From: Rubrobacter sp.
GTDB taxonomy: Bacteria > Actinomycetota > Rubrobacteria > Rubrobacterales > Rubrobacteraceae
Assembly: GCA_016781705.1 (NCBI GenBank)
Contig: JADDPV010000274.1
Span: forward strand, 1-13,070
DNA length: 13,070 bases
Reading direction: 5' to 3'
Under the pieces are notes generated by a model. It worked only from the letters and a program-made list of their open reading frames with translations, was not told the origin of the DNA and made no database searches. How positions within the stretch are numbered: the stretch's first letter is position 1; each line of letters opens with the position of its first letter. The translations under genes and the position numbers were made by a program. Shown here in pieces: positions 12,915 through 13,070 of this stretch.

Positions 12915-13070
12915 CGAGCTCTGGTTTGCCGGCGAAAGTGAAGCTGAGATCCAGGCAAGGAGGCCCCGGAAGTCCTCCTCGCCGTCGCCCGTCATCAGCA
13001 CGTTCTCCGAGAGCTACGCTAGGATCTCCGGCTCGGCGTCAGGACTGCACCCGATGGCGACGATGTTCGG
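12915..13070 (-). pseudogene. C-terminal part of a TerY-type vWA protein with an in-frame stop (runs off the right edge)
   Basis: Reading left from the edge gives NIVAIGCSPDAEPEILA, a TAG at 13014-13016, then LSENVLMTGDGEEDFRGLLAWISASLSPANQSS. This matches the last strand and helix of TerY-like vWA domains, whose ends typically run I-x-LGC...D...ILxxLTxxVL...D....F..FF.WVSASI. The TAG sits where a codon such as CAG would fit, so one C-to-T change explains it. After SANQSS-like residues (about 12915) the frame loses family likeness and no natural end is clear; an alternative frame has a Pro/Ala-rich tail that may be the original C-terminus. The phosphatase and kinase genes expected next are missing. 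Confidence 0.65.

Noticed and set aside
11816..12958. Single 380-codon frame joining the kinase remnant and YidD
   Set aside because: The two parts are in the same frame only because the kinase reading has shifted away in between. Residues in the middle are shadow, the true kinase end is in another frame with a TAA at 12286, and yidD has its own Shine-Dalgarno and TTG start.

Overview
The window looks like a chromosomal stress-response locus from a high-GC Gram-positive bacterium. GC content is high throughout, starts are often GTG or TTG, and the Shine-Dalgarno sequences are strong AGGAGG-type. The families present (TerD paralogs, AIM24 paralogs, PELOTA/TRSP phosphoribosyltransferases, a TerY-type vWA protein with its kinase) fit Actinomycetota. 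The style resembles Rubrobacter-like lineages, but that is inference and not a taxonomic call.

Layout. (1) Plus strand, 1-2312: the end of a small membrane protein with a Gly/Asp-rich tail, then three tandem AIM24-family genes in a tight operon (6-nt gap, then a 4-nt overlap). (2) 2313-2842: no intact gene, but relics on the plus strand, the clearest being a broken cupin-type N-terminus. (3) Minus strand, 10373 to 2843: the main ter operon, read right to left. Its order is terD, terD, a TerD-TerA fusion, a TerD-vWA protein (TerF type), a third TerD of TerZ/TerX type, a TRSP-type PRTase, a PRTase with a C-terminal PELOTA domain, and a HAD phosphatase. (4) Minus strand, 11214-10462: an intact SAM-dependent methyltransferase just upstream of the operon promoter region. 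(5) Minus strand, 13070-11222: a decaying segment. It holds a TerY vWA C-terminus with a nonsense codon, a TerY-partner kinase reduced to its C-terminal part and frameshifted twice, an intact YidD variant with a cysteine-rich tail, and a frameshifted TerD-domain pseudogene.

How it may work. TerD domains are Ca2+-binding proteins thought to act at the inner face of the membrane. The TerF-type vWA protein would be a metal-dependent scaffold. The two PRTases and the HAD phosphatase match the known ter-associated biosynthetic module proposed to make a nucleoside-like metabolite; the ATP-grasp and aldolase partners usually linked to it are not in the window. AIM24 proteins are commonly linked to membrane or stress functions, and their convergent placement suggests association with the ter system. 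The phospho-signalling arm (TerY/phosphatase/kinase) appears to be lost or badly damaged here, while the TerD/biosynthetic arm is intact.

I saw no tRNA, rRNA, CRISPR array, insertion sequence or transposase.
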